From JAAFIW01 sp031414805 (GTDB lineage Bacteria; Pseudomonadota; Gammaproteobacteria; Burkholderiales; Burkholderiaceae_C): a stretch of 64,000 bases of DNA. The translations under genes were made by a program, and so were the position numbers. Below the pieces are notes generated by a model that searched no databases, was not told the DNA's origin, and saw only the letters and a program-made list of their open reading frames with translations. Numbering within the stretch: position 1 is the stretch's first letter; every line of letters begins with the position of its first letter. The stretch is taken from contig JANOQJ010000021.1 in the NCBI GenBank assembly GCA_031414805.1, positions 1 to 64,000 on the forward strand. Reading direction: 5' to 3'. This document shows, piece by piece, positions 25,999-35,047 of the stretch.

Positions 25999-26008
25999 AA
26001 TTGGCACG

Positions 26009-27130
26009 ATGTTATTCGATTCATCTGTTCGTAAAGAGCTGGCGCGCAGCTTTGGAGCCACCCTGGTGGTGCTGGTCACCATTGTGATGACCATGACCCT
26101 GATCCGCACCCTGGGTCAGGCCACCCGGGGCAGCGTGAACCCGCAGGAAATCCTCATGGTGATGGGCTACACGGTTTTGGGGTTTTTACCGCCCATTTTG
26201 AGTTTGAGCCTGTTTATCTCGATCGTCAGCAGCCTGTCGCGCATGTACAAGGACAGCGAAATGGTGATCTGGTTTTCCAGCGGGCGGGGACTCACGGCGT
26301 TTGTAGGTCCGCTGTGGCGCTTCGCCTGGCCGGTGTTGGTGGCGATTGCGGTTTTGTCGCTGCTGGTGTGGCCCTGGTCGAACCAGCAGACGCAGGATTT
26401 GAAGGACCGCTACGGTCAGCGTGGTGACCTGGAACGCGTGGCGCCAGGCCAATTTCAAGAGTCCTCCAGCGGCAAGCGCGTGTTTTTCCTGGACAAAGAC
26501 TCGCCTGACAACAAATCGGGCAACAACATCTTCATCTCGTCCATTGAAGGCGGCAAAGAAACCGTGACTTCGGCACGCACTGGGCAGGTGGTTGTGCAGG
26601 GCGACAGCCAATACCTGTTGCTCAAAAACGGGCAGCGCCTGGAAGGCAATGTGCGTGGCAACGAGCTGAAAATCAGTGAGTTTGAGGAATACGGCAACCG
26701 CATTGGCGCTGGTGCAGCGGTGGTGGCAGAAGCCGCGCCCGCCAAGGCACGCAGCACCTTCACACTGCTCACCGTGCCCACCCCCTTGCATTTGGGCGAG
26801 CTGGCCTGGCGCATGGGTCTGGCACTGGCCGCCGTGAACTTTGTGCTGATTGCCCTGTGCGTGCCCGGCGGCTCGGCGCGGGTCGGGCGCAGCGGCAACC
26901 TGGTGTTTGCGCTGTTTGCGTTTGTGACTTACTACAACGTGCTGAATGTGGGGCAAAACTGGATTGCCAGCGGACGGTCCAGTTTTGCGCTGTTTTCGCT
27001 GGCCCTGCACGGCGGTGTTTTGCTGTTTGCTTTGTTGTGGCTAGCCAAGCGGCATAACAACTGGACCTTGCGCTCGCTGCTGCGCCGCGCCCCGCCTGAA
27101 CCAGCGCTCACCGTCCGGGCTGCTGCGTGA
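26009..27130 (+). CDS. lptF: LPS export permease LptF
   Basis: A 373-residue inner-membrane half of the LptB2FG transporter that extracts lipopolysaccharide. The N-terminus MLFDSSVRKELARSFGATL is typical; membrane helices lie near residues 15-35, 55-75, 100-120 and three at the C-terminal end, with a periplasmic beta-jellyroll between (about 130-260). The ATG at 26009 is favoured because upstream in-frame codons run into divergent pepA. It overlaps lptG by four bases. Confidence 0.95.
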   Translation: MLFDSSVRKELARSFGATLVVLVTIVMTMTLIRTLGQATRGSVNPQEILMVMGYTVLGFLPPILSLSLFISIVSSLSRMYKDSEMVIWFSSGRGLTAFVGPLWRFAWPVLVAIAVLSLLVWPWSNQQTQDLKDRYGQRGDLERVAPGQFQESSSGKRVFFLDKDSPDNKSGNNIFISSIEGGKETVTSARTGQVVVQGDSQYLLLKNGQRLEGNVRGNELKISEFEEYGNRIGAGAAVVAEAAPAKARSTFTLLTVPTPLHLGELAWRMGLALAAVNFVLIALCVPGGSARVGRSGNLVFALFAFVTYYNVLNVGQNWIASGRSSFALFSLALHGGVLLFALLWLAKRHNNWTLRSLLRRAPPEPALTVRAAA

Positions 27131-28281
27131 AAACAATTCGCCGATTGATTTACAGCGAAGTGCTGTCCGCCGTGTTGTTTGTCACCTTGGGTTTCATTGC
27201 CCTCTTTTTCTTTTTTGACTTTGTGGACGACTTGCCCAACGTAGGCCGTGACGCCTATCGCTTGAGCCACAGCCTGGCCTACGTCTCGCTGTTGGTCCCT
27301 AGCCATTTGTACGAATTGCTGCCGATTACGGTGCTGATTGGCACCATTTTCGTGATGGCGCGCATGGCCCAAAGCTCGGAATTCACCATCTTGCGCACCA
27401 GCGGCCTGGGGCCTTGGCGGGCGTTGCGCAGCCTGCTGGTGCTGGGTGCCGCGTTTGTCGCCTTCACGTTTGCGGTCGGCGACTACCTGGCGCCGCTGGC
27501 TGACCGAAACGCGCAGCTGCTCAAAGCACGTTTTCAGGGCCGCATCAGCGTGGGGCAAACGGGTGCTTGGCTAAAAGAAAAACAGGCAGACCGCTCCTAC
27601 GCTGTGAATATTGCCGCCCTGACACCCGATGGGCAGATGCGGGGTGTGCGCATTTTTGAGTTCGATGCCAAGGGTTTTTTGCTTTCGCTGACACAGGCGG
27701 CCACCGGACAGTTTTCCAGCGGGGCTGGCGCGCCGGGCAATGTGTGGGTGTTGGGTCAGGTGGAGCGCACGCTCTTCACGGTGCCTGCTGAATACACCGC
27801 GGAGTCCAAAGCGCCCGGCGAAGCGGCAGCGAGCGCCAGCGCCAGGGTGCAGCGCCTGCAAACGACGACGGTGGCCTGGCCCACGGACATCACGCCCGAA
27901 ATGGTGTCAGTTGCCCTGCTAAAACCCGAACGCATGGCTACGCTGGACCTGTTTGACTACATCCAGCACCTCGAAGCCAATGGGCAGACTTCGCAGCGCT
28001 ACGAAATCGAGTTCTGGCGCAAGGTGTTTTACCCCTTGAGTTGCCTGGTGATGGTGGTGCTGGCGCTGCCCTTTGCTTACCTGCACTTTCGAAGTGGCGG
28101 CATCACCAGCTACATGTTCGGCGGTGTTCTGGTGGGCATCAGTTTTTTCTTGCTGAACAACGTGTTTGGCTACATCGGCAACCTCAATGCCTGGTGGCCC
28201 TGGCTCACCGCCGCTGCGCCGGGCTTGATTTACTCGCTGCTGTCGCTGGGCGCTTTCAGTTGGCTGGTTTTAAGGCAATAA
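27127..28281 (+). CDS. lptG: LPS export permease LptG
   Basis: A 384-residue partner of LptF with the same six-helix layout and a periplasmic domain at about residues 125-275. YEIEFWRKVFYPLSCLVMV near the end is a conserved LptG block. It starts with GTG overlapping the lptF stop (GTGA), so equal amounts of the two subunits are likely made. Confidence 0.95.
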   Translation: MKTIRRLIYSEVLSAVLFVTLGFIALFFFFDFVDDLPNVGRDAYRLSHSLAYVSLLVPSHLYELLPITVLIGTIFVMARMAQSSEFTILRTSGLGPWRALRSLLVLGAAFVAFTFAVGDYLAPLADRNAQLLKARFQGRISVGQTGAWLKEKQADRSYAVNIAALTPDGQMRGVRIFEFDAKGFLLSLTQAATGQFSSGAGAPGNVWVLGQVERTLFTVPAEYTAESKAPGEAAASASARVQRLQTTTVAWPTDITPEMVSVALLKPERMATLDLFDYIQHLEANGQTSQRYEIEFWRKVFYPLSCLVMVVLALPFAYLHFRSGGITSYMFGGVLVGISFFLLNNVFGYIGNLNAWWPWLTAAAPGLIYSLLSLGAFSWLVLRQ

Positions 28282-28285
28282 GAAC

Positions 28286-28669
28286 ATGAACGACAGCAAT
28301 ATGAACGAACCTTGTGATGCAGTCATTCTGTTTGGCCACGGCTCGCGCGATCCGCTCTGGCGGTTACCCATTGAGGCGGTCGCTACGCGCGCCGCGCTGG
28401 CCAACCCAGAGCGCCCGGTTCGGTGCGCCTACCTGGAACTGACGACTCCTGATTTGCCTACGGTTGCTGCTGAATTGATAGCTGCTGGAGCACATTCCAT
28501 CAGGGTGATACCCATGTTTTTAGGTAAAGGCCGACATGCCCGAGAAGACCTGCCAGCGCTGATGGATGCCTTGCAATTGGCTCACCCCACCGTGCGTTTT
28601 GACCTGCGCCCGTCTGTTGGCGAAGACGATCGGGTGCTGGCGCTTCTCACACAGATGGCGCTGGAATGA
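28286..28669 (+). CDS. CbiX-type sirohydrochlorin cobalt/ferro-chelatase (short form)
   Basis: A 127-residue single-domain chelatase of the CbiX(S)/SirB kind. AVILFGHGSRDPLWRLP carries the metal-binding His, and IPMFLGKGRHAREDLP the second His. It would insert metal into sirohydrochlorin to make sirohaem or cobalamin precursors, which fits its coupling to cysB, the regulator of sulfur assimilation, where sirohaem is needed by sulfite reductase. A copy of repeat family A is embedded between the two histidine motifs. Confidence 0.88.
   Translation: MNDSNMNEPCDAVILFGHGSRDPLWRLPIEAVATRAALANPERPVRCAYLELTTPDLPTVAAELIAAGAHSIRVIPMFLGKGRHAREDLPALMDALQLAHPTVRFDLRPSVGEDDRVLALLTQMALE
28463..28530 (+). 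repeat. Repeat family A, copy 6 (inside the cbiX-like gene)
   Basis: GAATTGATAGCTGCTGGAGC and the TTCCATCAGGGTG...TTTTTAGG flank. The family core TGCTTGAGCA is TGCTGGAGCA here, which removes the TGA stop that the unchanged element would create in this frame. Confidence 0.7.
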
Positions 28670-29610
28670 ATCTCCACCAGTTTCGCTTCGTGCAGGAAGC
28701 CGCTCGCCGCGGCTTGAACCTGACCGAAGCGGCCAAGGCACTCAACACCTCGCAGCCCGGTGTGTCCAAGGCCATCATCGAACTGGAAGAAGAGCTGGGC
28801 ATCGACATATTTGCCCGGCATGGCAAGCGCTTGAAACGCATCACCGAGCCGGGTGAGCATGTGCTGAAAAGCATTGAAATCATCATGGGCGAGATCAGCA
28901 ACCTCAAGCGCATTGGCGAGCAGTACAGCGCGCAAGACAGCGGCACCCTGTCGATTGCCACCACCCACACCCAGGCCCGCTACGTGCTGCCGCCGCATGT
29001 GGCCAAACTGCGCGAGGCCTACCCCAAAGTCAACGTCAGCCTGCACCAGGGCGCACCGGACCAAGTGGCACGCATGGTGCTGGATGAGGTGGCCGAAATC
29101 GGTATTGCCACGGAATCGCTGGCTGCCTACGAAGGTCTGGTCACCCTGCCCTGCTACGAATGGCAGCATGTGCTGGTGCTGCCCAGCAGCCATCCGCTCC
29201 TGAAACAAGAGCACATCAGCCTGGCTGATATTGCACTGGAGCCGGTTATTACCTATCACCCGTCGTTTACAGGCCGTACCCGCATCGATGCGGCCTTTGC
29301 CGCCAAAAAGCTGGCTCCGCGCATCGCGCTGGAAGCCATTGATTCGGACGTGATCAAAACCTATGTACGGCTGGGTCTTGGCGTGGGTATCGTGGCTGAA
29401 ATGGCGGTGCGCGATGAACTGGCAGCGCCGGGTGACCTGGTGGTGCGTCCTGCGGGCCATTTGTTTGGCCATAACCTGGCCCGCGTGGCTTTCAAGCGCG
29501 GCGCGTATCTGCGCAACTTCGTCTACAAATTTGCCGAGCTCATCAGTGACCGGCTGGACCGCAAACTGATTGGCAAGGCCATGAGTGGGCGCGAAGGAGA
29601 CTGGGAGTAA
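28666..29610 (+). CDS. cysB: LysR-type regulator CysB/Cbl
   Basis: A 314-residue transcriptional regulator of sulfur assimilation. The N-terminal helix-turn-helix (NLTEAAKALNTSQPGVSKAI) and the family-specific RHGKRLKRITEPG and TTHTQARYVLP blocks identify CysB rather than a general LysR protein; the effector domain normally senses O-acetylserine. It is coupled to the chelatase gene (ATGA) and its stop overlaps the histidine-kinase start (TAATG). Confidence 0.94.
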   Translation: MNLHQFRFVQEAARRGLNLTEAAKALNTSQPGVSKAIIELEEELGIDIFARHGKRLKRITEPGEHVLKSIEIIMGEISNLKRIGEQYSAQDSGTLSIATTHTQARYVLPPHVAKLREAYPKVNVSLHQGAPDQVARMVLDEVAEIGIATESLAAYEGLVTLPCYEWQHVLVLPSSHPLLKQEHISLADIALEPVITYHPSFTGRTRIDAAFAAKKLAPRIALEAIDSDVIKTYVRLGLGVGIVAEMAVRDELAAPGDLVVRPAGHLFGHNLARVAFKRGAYLRNFVYKFAELISDRLDRKLIGKAMSGREGDWE

Positions 29611-32600
29611 TGCGCGAAGCACCAATCGCTCCGCCAGCGCCGGCTGATCCGCCAGCAGGTGGCACGTGGTCGCTGCGGTTTTTGTTGGTCATCAGCCTGC
29701 TGCTGTTTTCGTTGATGCCCGCGGCTGTGGTGGGTGGCCTGATGTACCGCAGCAATGTGCAAAGTGTCGACGAGTTGTCTGAAAAAATCATGCGTGATGT
29801 GGCCTTGCGGGTGCAGGGCGAGACTGAAAACCACCTGGAGCAGGTGAACTCGCTGCTCAATGCCCTGTTGCCTGCACAGTTCAATCCGGCGCAGCTGAGC
29901 AGCGCCGCCCAGCTGCTGACGCAGCCCCAGGCGTTCGAGCAGCTGGCTTTCCGGCTGACGCGCATGTCTGCGAACGTGTCGTTTCTGTATTTCGGCAATG
30001 CGCAGGGCGCGTTTTTGGGGGTTCAAAAAGAGCTGGACGACCCGCTGCAGCGCAGCAAAATCCACGAACGCACCACAGGAGCCGGTCGCAACTACTTTCT
30101 GGCCACGCAGCCAGGCGACCGCAGTACCCCGTTGCCGCCAGAGACCAAAACCTACGAGCCGCGCCAGCGCCCGTGGTACCTGGCTGCCGTAGAAAAAAAG
30201 AACCGGGTGTTCTCCAGCGTTTACCCGTCGGCGTCGTCCGGGCAACTGCTCATCACGCTGGCCCAGCCGGTGGTGCAGCCAGACGGTTCGGTACCTGGTG
30301 TGTTTGCGGTTGACCTGTTCCTGAAGCGCCTGGATGATTTGCTCAAAGCACAAACCATCAGCCAGCAGGGTGCCGCCATGCTGTTGGATGAAGAAGGGTA
30401 TTTGCTGGCAACGTCCGTCGCAGAGCCGCTGTTTTCAGCCCAAGGCAATGGCTGGAAGCGCCACCGTACGTCGGACGTGCGCGACCCGGCCCTTGCGTCT
30501 GCTCACCAAGCCATCGTCCATGTGATGGGGCAGCCCGGCAACCTGGCGGCGCAGCGCACGGTGATGCAGCGCCGGGTGGTGCTGCCGAAGGGTGAAACCC
30601 AGCTGATCGTGATGCGTCCGTTTGGTGAAAACCTCGGCCTGAAGTGGACCTTGATCGTGGCGGCACCCGAAAGCGACTTTTCCGCCGAGCGCCAGCGGGC
30701 TATCACCCGATCGGTGTACGCCATGCTCGCGGTGTTACTGCTTGGCGCGCTGGTGGCAGCTGCATTCGCACTGCATCTGAGCGCCCAGTTCGGGCAACTG
30801 CGCCAGGCTGCGTTGCGGATAGGCCGGGGACAAATGCCGCAAACGGCGTCACGCTCGCACATTACCGAGGTACGTGTTTTGTCAGCTGCGCTGGATGCCA
30901 GTGCGCAGGAAATTTTGCAAAATCGCGCAGCCATTCAGGCACAAACCCAGGAATTGAATGACGCCAACGCCAACCTGGAAGTGCGGGTGGCTCAGCGTAC
31001 CGCCGAGCTGCAAGCGTCGCGGGAAGAGGCACTGGCGGCAGCCCGCGCCAAAGCCACGTTTCTGGCCACCATGAGCCACGAAATCCGTACCCCGCTCAGT
31101 GGCGTGGTGGGCATGACCACCTTGCTGGCCGACACGCCGCTGAACGCTGAGCAAAGCGACTACCTGCACACCATGCGGGTATCCAGCGACCAGCTGCTGG
31201 GGGTGGTGGACGACATCCTGGATTTTTCAAAGATTGAATCGGGCAAGCTCGATCTGGAAAACGAGCGCTTGAGCGTGCGTGCCACGGTCGAAGAAGCCAT
31301 CGAAATTGCCGCTGCCCGCGCCCGCGAAAAAGGGCTGGACCTGCTGGTAGACATTCAGGACAACGTGCCGCGCTGGGTCAGCGGCGATGTGACCCGCCTG
31401 CGCCAGGTGTTGTTGAACTACCTGAACAACGCCATCAAGTTCACCGAGCGAGGGCAGGTGGTGGTGTCGGTGGAGCTGCAGCGCGAGCTGCCGGGGGGCG
31501 ACGCTGTGGTGTTACTCTTTCGGGTGGACGACACCGGCATTGGCATACCGCTGGACCGGCAGGAAGCCTTGTTTGAATCCTTCTCGCAAGTCGATGCGTC
31601 CACCACGCGGCGCTACGGGGGCACCGGTCTGGGTCTGGCAATCTGCAAGCGCCTGGCGCACTTGATGGGCGGTGCGGTAGGCATGGAATCTGTACCCGGC
31701 GTGGGTTCGCGCTTCTGGTTTACGGCCCGTCTGGATCTGGCTACCGCACCCGAACCCTCGCCTTCATCTGTGTTTGGCAAAGCCAACCTGGTGGGCAAAA
31801 CCGCACTGGTGCTAGACGACACGGCGCTGCACCTGCGCATTCTGGACAAACAACTCAAACGATGGGGCATGACGGTGGCGCTGTTTGGCGATGCCAAGCC
31901 CGCGCTGGCTTGGCTAGCCACCCACCCAGTGGACATGGTCATCACCGATATGCACATGCCCGACATGGACGGGTTGGCGTTTGGCAACGCGGTGCGCGCG
32001 CTGTACCCGCAAGTACACCTGCTGCTGGTGACTTCCGGCAACATGCCGTCAGGCACAGCCGCAGCCGTGTTCAACGCCCGTTTGCTCAAGCCCTATCGCC
32101 AGGCGCAGTTGTTTGACGCGCTGACCCAAGATGAGAACGCCCCTTCCGCGCCGGCAGTGCCGCTGTTGCCGGTCGCCAAAAACCAGCGCGTGCTGGTGGC
32201 CGATGACAACTTGGTAAACCTGAAAGTGGCCAACTTCATGCTGACCAAGCTGGGTTACAACATCGACACGGCCATGAATGGCCGTGAAGCGGTGGATAAA
32301 GTCGCGCAAGCCTTGCTGCCGGGTGCCACGCCGTACGCCGCCGTTCTGATGGATGTGAACATGCCCGTGCTGGACGGCATTCGCGCCAGCCTGCAAATTG
32401 CACAGGCCCATGGTCCGTTGGCCCCACCGGTTTGGGCGCTCACGGCATCCGTGCTGGCCGAAGACCGCCAGCGCTACCGCGAAGCCGGCATGTTGGGTCC
32501 TTTGGCCAAACCCCTGCATATTGACGAACTGGCCCAGGCACTGGCCAATCCGATGGTGACCAGCCCGTCATCGACTGACTCGCTGTTACCCAACCCCACG

Positions 32601-33044
32601 TTTGCCAACCCCACGTTCGCCAACCTGACCCGCGCACTCGAGCCCTCACACACCGACAAGGCCCACATGGTTGATTGGGACCGCCTGGCCCAGTTTGCCG
32701 AATTTGACGATGATGGTGGCACCCTGGTGCGCAACGTGGTGGGTTTGTTTGTGGCCGAGCTGCCCGCCCGCCTGGCCGCCCTGCGCGCTGCGGCAGACGC
32801 GCATGACGTGCAAGCCCTGTCGCTGGCGGCACACGCTTTGAAGGGCGCTGCTTCCAACGTGGGTGCCAGCGCCATCGCGCAGGCCTGTTTTGTGCTGGAG
32901 CAAGCGTGCAAAAACGAGCAATGGCCCAGCGAAGCGCACCAACAAGTGCGGGGCATCGAAGCGCTGGGCCCCAACACACACCGCGCATTCACCCATTGGT
33001 TGAAAGACGCTTCAGCGCCACCCATCACCCCGCCCAGCCCATGA
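29610..33044 (+). CDS. Hybrid sensor histidine kinase with two receiver domains and an Hpt domain
   Basis: A 1144-residue inner-membrane phosphorelay protein. Order: membrane helix (about 23-48), periplasmic double-Cache-like sensor (about 50-360), second helix (about 368-390), coiled-coil, HisKA with phospho-accepting His490 (SHEIRTPLSG), HATPase (DDTGIGIP, GGTGLGLAI), a first receiver with Asp780 (ITDMHMPDMDG) that has lost part of the usual acidic pocket (VLDDTALHL), a full receiver with Asp915 (LMDVNMPVLDG), and Hpt with His1075 (HALKGAASN). All relay residues are present. The ligand and output regulator are unknown; no LuxR or GGDEF gene is adjacent. Confidence 0.93.
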   Translation: MREAPIAPPAPADPPAGGTWSLRFLLVISLLLFSLMPAAVVGGLMYRSNVQSVDELSEKIMRDVALRVQGETENHLEQVNSLLNALLPAQFNPAQLSSAAQLLTQPQAFEQLAFRLTRMSANVSFLYFGNAQGAFLGVQKELDDPLQRSKIHERTTGAGRNYFLATQPGDRSTPLPPETKTYEPRQRPWYLAAVEKKNRVFSSVYPSASSGQLLITLAQPVVQPDGSVPGVFAVDLFLKRLDDLLKAQTISQQGAAMLLDEEGYLLATSVAEPLFSAQGNGWKRHRTSDVRDPALASAHQAIVHVMGQPGNLAAQRTVMQRRVVLPKGETQLIVMRPFGENLGLKWTLIVAAPESDFSAERQRAITRSVYAMLAVLLLGALVAAAFALHLSAQFGQLRQAALRIGRGQMPQTASRSHITEVRVLSAALDASAQEILQNRAAIQAQTQELNDANANLEVRVAQRTAELQASREEALAAARAKATFLATMSHEIRTPLSGVVGMTTLLADTPLNAEQSDYLHTMRVSSDQLLGVVDDILDFSKIESGKLDLENERLSVRATVEEAIEIAAARAREKGLDLLVDIQDNVPRWVSGDVTRLRQVLLNYLNNAIKFTERGQVVVSVELQRELPGGDAVVLLFRVDDTGIGIPLDRQEALFESFSQVDASTTRRYGGTGLGLAICKRLAHLMGGAVGMESVPGVGSRFWFTARLDLATAPEPSPSSVFGKANLVGKTALVLDDTALHLRILDKQLKRWGMTVALFGDAKPALAWLATHPVDMVITDMHMPDMDGLAFGNAVRALYPQVHLLLVTSGNMPSGTAAAVFNARLLKPYRQAQLFDALTQDENAPSAPAVPLLPVAKNQRVLVADDNLVNLKVANFMLTKLGYNIDTAMNGREAVDKVAQALLPGATPYAAVLMDVNMPVLDGIRASLQIAQAHGPLAPPVWALTASVLAEDRQRYREAGMLGPLAKPLHIDELAQALANPMVTSPSSTDSLLPNPTFANPTFANLTRALEPSHTDKAHMVDWDRLAQFAEFDDDGGTLVRNVVGLFVAELPARLAALRAAADAHDVQALSLAAHALKGAASNVGASAIAQACFVLEQACKNEQWPSEAHQQVRGIEALGPNTHRAFTHWLKDASAPPITPPSP

Positions 33045-34231
33045 CCCTCCTAGCACGCACGCCCACGATTCAAACCAAGTTGCCCGCTGTTGGCACCACC
33101 ATCTTCACCGTCATGTCGGGCCTGGCAGCGCAAGTGGGTGCGGTGAACTTGGGCCAGGGCTTTCCAGATTTCAACTGCGACCCGTTGTTGGTTCAAGCCG
33201 TCACCGAAGCGATGACAAACGGGCACAACCAGTACCCGCCCATGGCAGGCATACCCACTTTGCGCCAAGCCGTTGCTACAAAAATAGAAGCTGCCGGAAT
33301 TGGCGTGGTTGGTGCCCGCCAATACGACCCCAATACCGAAATCACCATCACAGCCGGTGCCACGCAGGCCATCATCACCGCCATTCTGGCCGTGGTGCGC
33401 GCAGGCGACGAGGTGATCGTGCTGGAGCCCTGCTACGACAGCTACGTGCCCAACATCGAGCTGGCCGGTGGCACCGTGGTGCGGGTGCCTTTGACCCCCG
33501 GCAGCTTTCGCCCCGACATGCAAAAGATTGCGGCCGCCATCACCCCGAAGACCCGCGCCATCCTCATTAACAGCCCGCACAACCCGTCTGCCACCGTTTG
33601 GTCAGATGCCGACATGCTGGCCCTGCAAGCCCTTTTGGCCCCTACCGATGTGCTGCTGATTAGCGACGAGGTCTATGAGCACATGGTGTTTGACGAAAAG
33701 CGCCACAACAGTGCTGCGCTCTACCCGGGCCTTGCCGCACGCGCCTTCATCGTCAGCAGTTTCGGCAAGACTTTTCACGTGACGGGCTGGAAAGTGGGCT
33801 ACGTGGCCGCGCCCGCCACGCTCACCGCTGAATTTCGCAAGGTGCACCAGTTCAACGTGTTCACCGTCAACACCCACATGCAGCACGCTCTGGCCAGCTA
33901 CCTGGCCAACCCCGCGCCCTACCAGGAACTGCCAGCTTTTTACCAACGCAAACGCGACCTGTTTCGCGCCGGCCTGGCACAAACCCGCTTCAAGCTGCTG
34001 CCCAGCGAAGGCAGCTACTTTCAGTGCGTAGACATCAGCGAGCTGGGCGTTGCCGAGCGCGATTTGCCCGAAGCCGACTTCTGCCAGTGGCTCACCCGCG
34101 AAGTGGGCGTGGCAGCCATTCCGTTGTCGGCGTTTTACGGTGACGGGTTTGACCAGAAGGTGGTGCGGTTTTGCTTTGCCAAGCAGGACGAGACCTTGAA
34201 TCTGGCGCTGGGGCGACTTGCTCGTCTGTGA
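33041..34231 (+). CDS. Class I aminotransferase, methionine aminotransferase-like (YbdL)
   Basis: A 396-residue PLP enzyme. VNLGQGFPDFNCDP, the NSPHNPSATVW block, SDEVYEHMVFD and the PLP-lysine motif SSFGKTFHVTGWKVGY match the YbdL/KAT-like subgroup, which transaminates methionine and aromatic amino acids with 2-oxo acids. The exact substrate is uncertain. The ATG overlaps the kinase stop (ATGA), though a metabolic link with the kinase is not evident. Confidence 0.9.
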   Translation: MTLLARTPTIQTKLPAVGTTIFTVMSGLAAQVGAVNLGQGFPDFNCDPLLVQAVTEAMTNGHNQYPPMAGIPTLRQAVATKIEAAGIGVVGARQYDPNTEITITAGATQAIITAILAVVRAGDEVIVLEPCYDSYVPNIELAGGTVVRVPLTPGSFRPDMQKIAAAITPKTRAILINSPHNPSATVWSDADMLALQALLAPTDVLLISDEVYEHMVFDEKRHNSAALYPGLAARAFIVSSFGKTFHVTGWKVGYVAAPATLTAEFRKVHQFNVFTVNTHMQHALASYLANPAPYQELPAFYQRKRDLFRAGLAQTRFKLLPSEGSYFQCVDISELGVAERDLPEADFCQWLTREVGVAAIPLSAFYGDGFDQKVVRFCFAKQDETLNLALGRLARL

Positions 34232-34298
34232 GAATGCTACTTATTTGATAGCTGCTTGAGCAGTATTCATAAGGGCTGTTGGCTATTTTTGTTTAAAT
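34232..34298. repeat. Repeat family A, copy 7 (intergenic, forming the 3' end of vapC)
   Basis: One of the best copies: ATTTGATAGCTGCTTGAGCA then GTATTCATAAGGGCTG. The part from 34267 onward encodes the last ten or so residues and stop codon of the convergent vapC-like gene. Confidence 0.9.
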
Positions 34299-34719
34299 CG
34301 TAAATCGGATCCGTTTCAGCCGCTGGCACCATCACCTTCAAGCCCGAAAAGTAATGCCTGAAAAACCCGTCATCTCGGGTCAATAGCGCATCGGTTTGCT
34401 GCAACGCGTGGGCACCGATCAAAAAATCAGGCGCCGTTCTCTCACGCGGGCCTTTGTTACGGGCATAACCCCGCATGATGCGCGCCGCCTCCAGCGCCGT
34501 TTCCAGGCTCATCGGGTCGTAGTCGATCTGGCAGTCCGCCAGAAATTCACGCAACGTTGGCTCATCCGGGAAGTAGCGGCCCAGCTCGGCGACCACAACC
34601 GCACATACACAAGCCACGCCGCGCGACAAGGCGGCCTCCAGCGCACGCTGCGCGGCGGGGGCGTCTGGTGTGCCTTTAACAATGTCAAACAAGACGCTGG
34701 AATCAACCGCCGTTTTCAT
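34267..34719 (-). CDS. VapC-like PIN-domain toxin
   Basis: A 150-residue PIN-domain ribonuclease, toxin of a type II pair. The acidic residues that bind Mg2+ are in place: Asp in MKTAVDSSVLFDIV, Glu in VVVAELGRYF, Asp in TAPDFLIGAHAL and Asp in LLTRDDGFF. The start at 34719 overlaps the antitoxin stop (ATGA). The C-terminal residues DLNKNSQQPL come from a repeat-A element, so the original end of the protein has been replaced. The RNA target is unknown. Confidence 0.85.
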   Translation of the reverse strand: MKTAVDSSVLFDIVKGTPDAPAAQRALEAALSRGVACVCAVVVAELGRYFPDEPTLREFLADCQIDYDPMSLETALEAARIMRGYARNKGPRERTAPDFLIGAHALQQTDALLTRDDGFFRHYFSGLKVMVPAAETDPIYDLNKNSQQPL

Positions 34720-35012
34720 GGCTTGGAGGCTTTGGCTGACTTCGGTTTGTAAGCGGCTTTGTCCGCTGAAGGTTGCCATGGAACGGGCCGACCCCGCAGC
34801 TCAGAGAGGACTTGGTTGGTGGTTTGGCCATCTTGCACGGCACTGCCAATCCAGCGCGTCAAATCCAGCTGCACCCGCTTTTCAATGACCAACCGACTGT
34901 CTTGCACAGTAACCTGCACCCGCGTCCCAGGCTTCAAACCCAGCGCATCACGCGCTTCTTTGGGAATCACAATTTGGCCGCGTTCGGCGATGGTGGTTTC
35001 TGCTACGTTCAT
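34716..35012 (-). CDS. AbrB/MazE-type antitoxin
   Basis: A 98-residue protein with an N-terminal SpoVT-AbrB swapped-hairpin domain (TTIAERGQIVIPKEARDALG and then KPGTRVQVTV) that should bind the operon promoter, and a C-terminal toxin-binding tail rich in Lys. The start at 35012 is preceded by AAAAGGT. Antitoxin-first order and ATGA overlap with the toxin are typical. Confidence 0.87.
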   Translation of the reverse strand: MNVAETTIAERGQIVIPKEARDALGLKPGTRVQVTVQDSRLVIEKRVQLDLTRWIGSAVQDGQTTNQVLSELRGRPVPWQPSADKAAYKPKSAKASKP

Positions 35013-35047
35013 ACATACCTTTTGAGTAGGACGTGGAGAGTATGACA

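Noticed and set aside
33263..33300. A further family-A copy in the YbdL-like aminotransferase gene
   Set aside because: Only short parts match (GCTACAAAAATAG, GCTGCCGGAA) and the encoded KIEAAG is usual in this enzyme family.
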